Below the pieces are notes generated by a model. That model was not told where the DNA came from, searched no databases, and worked only from the letters and a program-made list of their open reading frames with translations. From positions 1-7,244 of the forward strand of contig JAEWHQ010000118.1 of assembly GCA_023387715.1 (NCBI GenBank): 7,244 bases of DNA, in the 5' to 3' direction. Below, piece by piece: positions 5,458 through 7,244 of the stretch; positions within the stretch are counted from its first letter, which is position 1; each line of letters begins with the position of its first letter. The stretch is from Pseudomonadota bacterium (GTDB taxonomy: Bacteria > Pseudomonadota > Alphaproteobacteria > Rhizobiales > Rhizobiaceae). The position numbers and the translations under genes were made by a program.

Positions 5458-6582
5458 TCAGGCAAAAGTTCGGTAGGTGAAGCTTTCCGGCACAGGTGCT
5501 TTTGAGTTTTCTTCCGCCATAGAAGTTACTAAATCGCGCAGCGGTGAACGCACGCAGACAGGGTCTGTCGCACTTGCATCCCCCGTAATCGCCATCGCCT
5601 GACAACGGCAACCGCCGAAATCAATTTCTTTACGCTCGCATGTACGGCACAGTTCCGGCATCCAGTCATCACCGCGATAAGCGTTAAACGCATCACCATG
5701 ATACCAGATATCCGCAAGCGCTTTGTCTTTGATATTATCAAAGCCCAATGTCGGGATAGTTTCTGCCGCATGGCACGGCAACACACGACCATCCGGCGTG
5801 ACATTCAGACCAATACGCCCCCAACCGCCCATACAGGCCTTAGGATAGGACGAATAATAGTCTGCCGGCACATAATCGATCACCAGACGGCCCTCAAAGC
5901 GCTTGCGCGCCTCTGCCACGGTTTTATTGGCAAATGCGACCTGCTCACGTGTTGGCAGCAATGCAGCTTTGTTTTTTTCTGCCCAGCCATGAAACTGCAC
6001 CGTCGCAATTTCAATACGGCGTGCACCAAGCGCAATGGCGAGCTCCAGCATATCATTGAGCTGCTCCATATTCTGCTTGTGACAGACAGCATTCACAGTC
6101 AGCGGAAAACCGGCATCGCCAACCCATTTGGCAACGGCCATTTTGCGGTCAAAACCGCCTTTATAACCACCGACACGATCAGCGGAAACAGCATCTGTGC
6201 CCTGAATGGAAAGCTGAACATGATCCAATCCCGCCTCACCCAGCGCTTTAACACGCTGTTCGTTAAGGCCAATACCGGATGTAATCAGATTGGTATAAAG
6301 ACCAATATCGACCGCCGCCTTGGTCAGCTCCAGCAAATCACGCCGTGCTGCCGGTTCACCACCGGACAGATGCAGATGCAGGACACCCATTTTGGCAGCC
6401 TGACGAAAGGTTTCGATCCATTCTTCCGTCGAAAGCTCTTTTTTCACGCCAATCAGCTCCAACGGATTGGAGCAATAAGGACAGGAAAGCGGACAACGAT
6501 GGGTCAATTCGGCAAGTAATGCCATTGGCGGCGGCGCAAGCTTTTTTTGAGCCGCACTTACCGCCAAATTGGTGGCAGTCAT
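5458..6582 (-). CDS. pqqE: PQQ biosynthesis radical SAM peptide cyclase PqqE
   Basis: PqqE is the radical SAM enzyme that joins the glutamate and tyrosine side chains of the PqqA precursor by a C-C bond, the first committed step of PQQ synthesis; it works on PqqA held by PqqD. The 374-residue protein has the SAM-cluster motif C30-xxx-C34-xx-C37 in LTHRCPLSCPYCSNPLEL, followed by SGGEP (73-77). The SPASM domain retains the auxiliary iron-sulfur ligands C250, C270, C312, C315, D321, C325, C327 and C343. The spacing matches the ligand set known for Methylobacterium PqqE shifted by two residues, including the unusual aspartate ligand. No key residue is missing. Its ATG overlaps the pqqD stop as ATGA (6579-6582), implying translational coupling. 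Confidence 0.97.
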   Translation of the reverse strand: MTATNLAVSAAQKKLAPPPMALLAELTHRCPLSCPYCSNPLELIGVKKELSTEEWIETFRQAAKMGVLHLHLSGGEPAARRDLLELTKAAVDIGLYTNLITSGIGLNEQRVKALGEAGLDHVQLSIQGTDAVSADRVGGYKGGFDRKMAVAKWVGDAGFPLTVNAVCHKQNMEQLNDMLELAIALGARRIEIATVQFHGWAEKNKAALLPTREQVAFANKTVAEARKRFEGRLVIDYVPADYYSSYPKACMGGWGRIGLNVTPDGRVLPCHAAETIPTLGFDNIKDKALADIWYHGDAFNAYRGDDWMPELCRTCERKEIDFGGCRCQAMAITGDASATDPVCVRSPLRDLVTSMAEENSKAPVPESFTYRTFA

Positions 6583-6872
6583 TCCACAACCTCAATCATA
6601 CGACGATTGGCCAGTTCCTGAACAAATTTCAGCACATCGCCACCAATCTGGTCGCGTGGCGCATTGTAATCTGTAGCGAACTGGTCGCAAATAGCATCGA
6701 TTGAACGTACGCCATCCAAAGCATTCACGATGGTTACGGCAATCTCATCAACTGCCATCGCACGTTCCGGTGCCAGCAAAACGGTTTGTCCGCGCACATC
6801 ATCAACGCGCAGGCGCACACCGCGTGCAAGCTTGACAATATTCGACGCCAGAATAGTTACACTGTCACTCAT
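6579..6872 (-). CDS. pqqD: PQQ biosynthesis peptide chaperone PqqD
   Basis: PqqD is a small RiPP recognition element protein that binds the PqqA precursor peptide and hands it to PqqE. The 97 residues match the usual size of about 90-97. Family features are the beta-rich N-terminal half (KLARGVRLRVDDVRGQ, 14-29), the LLAPE segment (32-36), the DGVRSIDAIC helix start (53-62) and the C-terminal DVLKFVQELANRRMIEV helix (79-95). The ATG at 6870-6872 overlaps the pqqC stop as ATGA (6869-6872) and has AAAGAAAG 7 bases upstream. An in-frame start 12 codons earlier lies deep within pqqC and is unlikely. The pqqD stop overlaps the pqqE start in the same way, so pqqC, pqqD and pqqE are tightly coupled. 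pqqC and pqqD are separate genes here, not the fusion found in some methylotrophs. Confidence 0.95.
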   Translation of the reverse strand: MSDSVTILASNIVKLARGVRLRVDDVRGQTVLLAPERAMAVDEIAVTIVNALDGVRSIDAICDQFATDYNAPRDQIGGDVLKFVQELANRRMIEVVE

Positions 6873-7244
6873 GCTGAAACTTTCTTTGCAGCCAGCGCCT
6901 TGTCCCATTCAGCATTCACGCCTTCTTTGCCATCCCATGCGCCTGGCGGAATCATGCCCGGTGCAACATAGGCCAGGTAAAGCGCATCCAGCTGCGACCA
7001 CAATACATCGGTTTTAAAGGTCAGTGCTGCCGCAACCGCATCCTGTTTTTCCAATGTGTCGGCATGTTCCATCACATAGGCCAAGCCATATTCCACATCG
7101 ACCGGCGCTTCATTCAAACGCTGACGGAAATAAGACAAAGCATTGTCATCAGCAAAAGCATAATGCTTCAACAAACCAGCAATACGGTCTTTATGAATTT
7201 TCGGCGCGAATAATTCAGTCAGGGATGAGGCAACAGCATCAAGC
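6869..7244 (-). CDS. pqqC: PQQ synthase PqqC (partial, 5' end beyond the right edge)
   Basis: PqqC is the cofactor-free oxidase that performs the last step of PQQ synthesis, the ring closure and eight-electron oxidation of its intermediate (AHQQ) with molecular oxygen. Only the C-terminal 124 residues are visible; the family is about 250 long, so roughly half is present. The visible part begins LDAVASSLTELFAPKIHKDR, which aligns with the conserved SLTELFAP-IH segment. Downstream, YFRQR and a lysine in LTFKTDVLW are spaced as the Klebsiella active-site residues Tyr175, Arg179 and Lys214 (tyrosine to arginine +4, tyrosine to lysine +39). The stop overlaps the pqqD start by four bases. pqqA and pqqB are expected further to the right. 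Confidence 0.96.
   Translation of the reverse strand, partial: LDAVASSLTELFAPKIHKDRIAGLLKHYAFADDNALSYFRQRLNEAPVDVEYGLAYVMEHADTLEKQDAVAAALTFKTDVLWSQLDALYLAYVAPGMIPPGAWDGKEGVNAEWDKALAAKKVSA

Noticed and set aside
5406..5465. A TTG start for the flavoenzyme that overlaps the pqqE end
   Set aside because: It would add 20 polar residues before the Rossmann strand with no ribosome site; the ATG at 5405 fits the family start and has AAGAGA upstream.
5698..6519. A 273-codon open frame on the plus strand opposite pqqE
   Set aside because: It is fully antisense to a pqqE gene with every iron-sulfur ligand intact, its product shows no recognisable motif, and it has no ribosome site; it reflects codon bias on the opposite strand.

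Overview
The window looks like chromosomal DNA from an alphaproteobacterium of the Hyphomicrobiales (Rhizobiales), probably a member with moderate to low GC. The assignment rests on gene content: an AapJ-type amino-acid binding protein beside a divergent metC, the roughly 101-residue NDUFS4-like complex I accessory protein found in alphaproteobacteria and mitochondria, alpha-type tRNA promoters, and a pqqC-pqqD-pqqE cluster. I cannot name the genus from this sequence alone.

Layout, left to right. (1) Positions 1-774, minus: the first 258 codons of aapJ, running off the left edge. (2) 775-1147: AT-rich intergenic DNA with no convincing gene. (3) 1148-1867, minus: a membrane PAP2 phosphatase with all three signature motifs. 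(4) 2041-3213, plus: metC, a PLP enzyme, followed by a strong hairpin. (5) 3355-3743, plus: two tRNA-Pro(UGG) genes, each with its own promoter, arising from a tandem duplication; 94 bp containing both tRNAs are identical. (6) 3775-4080, plus: the complex I accessory subunit, starting only 31 bases after the second tRNA-Pro and probably sharing its transcript. (7) 4186-4262, plus: tRNA-Arg(UCU). (8) 4359-7244, minus: the downstream end of a PQQ biosynthesis operon, in transcription order pqqC (partial), pqqD, pqqE and then a FAD-dependent DAO-family oxidoreductase 52 bases downstream.

Functional links. PqqD presents the PqqA peptide to PqqE, which makes the first Glu-Tyr crosslink; PqqC performs the final oxidation to PQQ. 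pqqA and pqqB are presumably just beyond the right edge. The DAO-family enzyme has no assigned step in PQQ synthesis, yet its position suggests co-transcription. AapJ (amino-acid uptake) and MetC (cystathionine cleavage to homocysteine) are both amino-acid functions, now separated by the PAP2 gene.

Most of the window is ordinary housekeeping DNA. I found no CRISPR array, transposase, integrase, toxin-antitoxin pair or defence system. The points most worth following up are the tRNA-Pro duplication, the tRNA-to-mRNA arrangement upstream of the complex I gene, and the flavoenzyme attached to the pqq operon.
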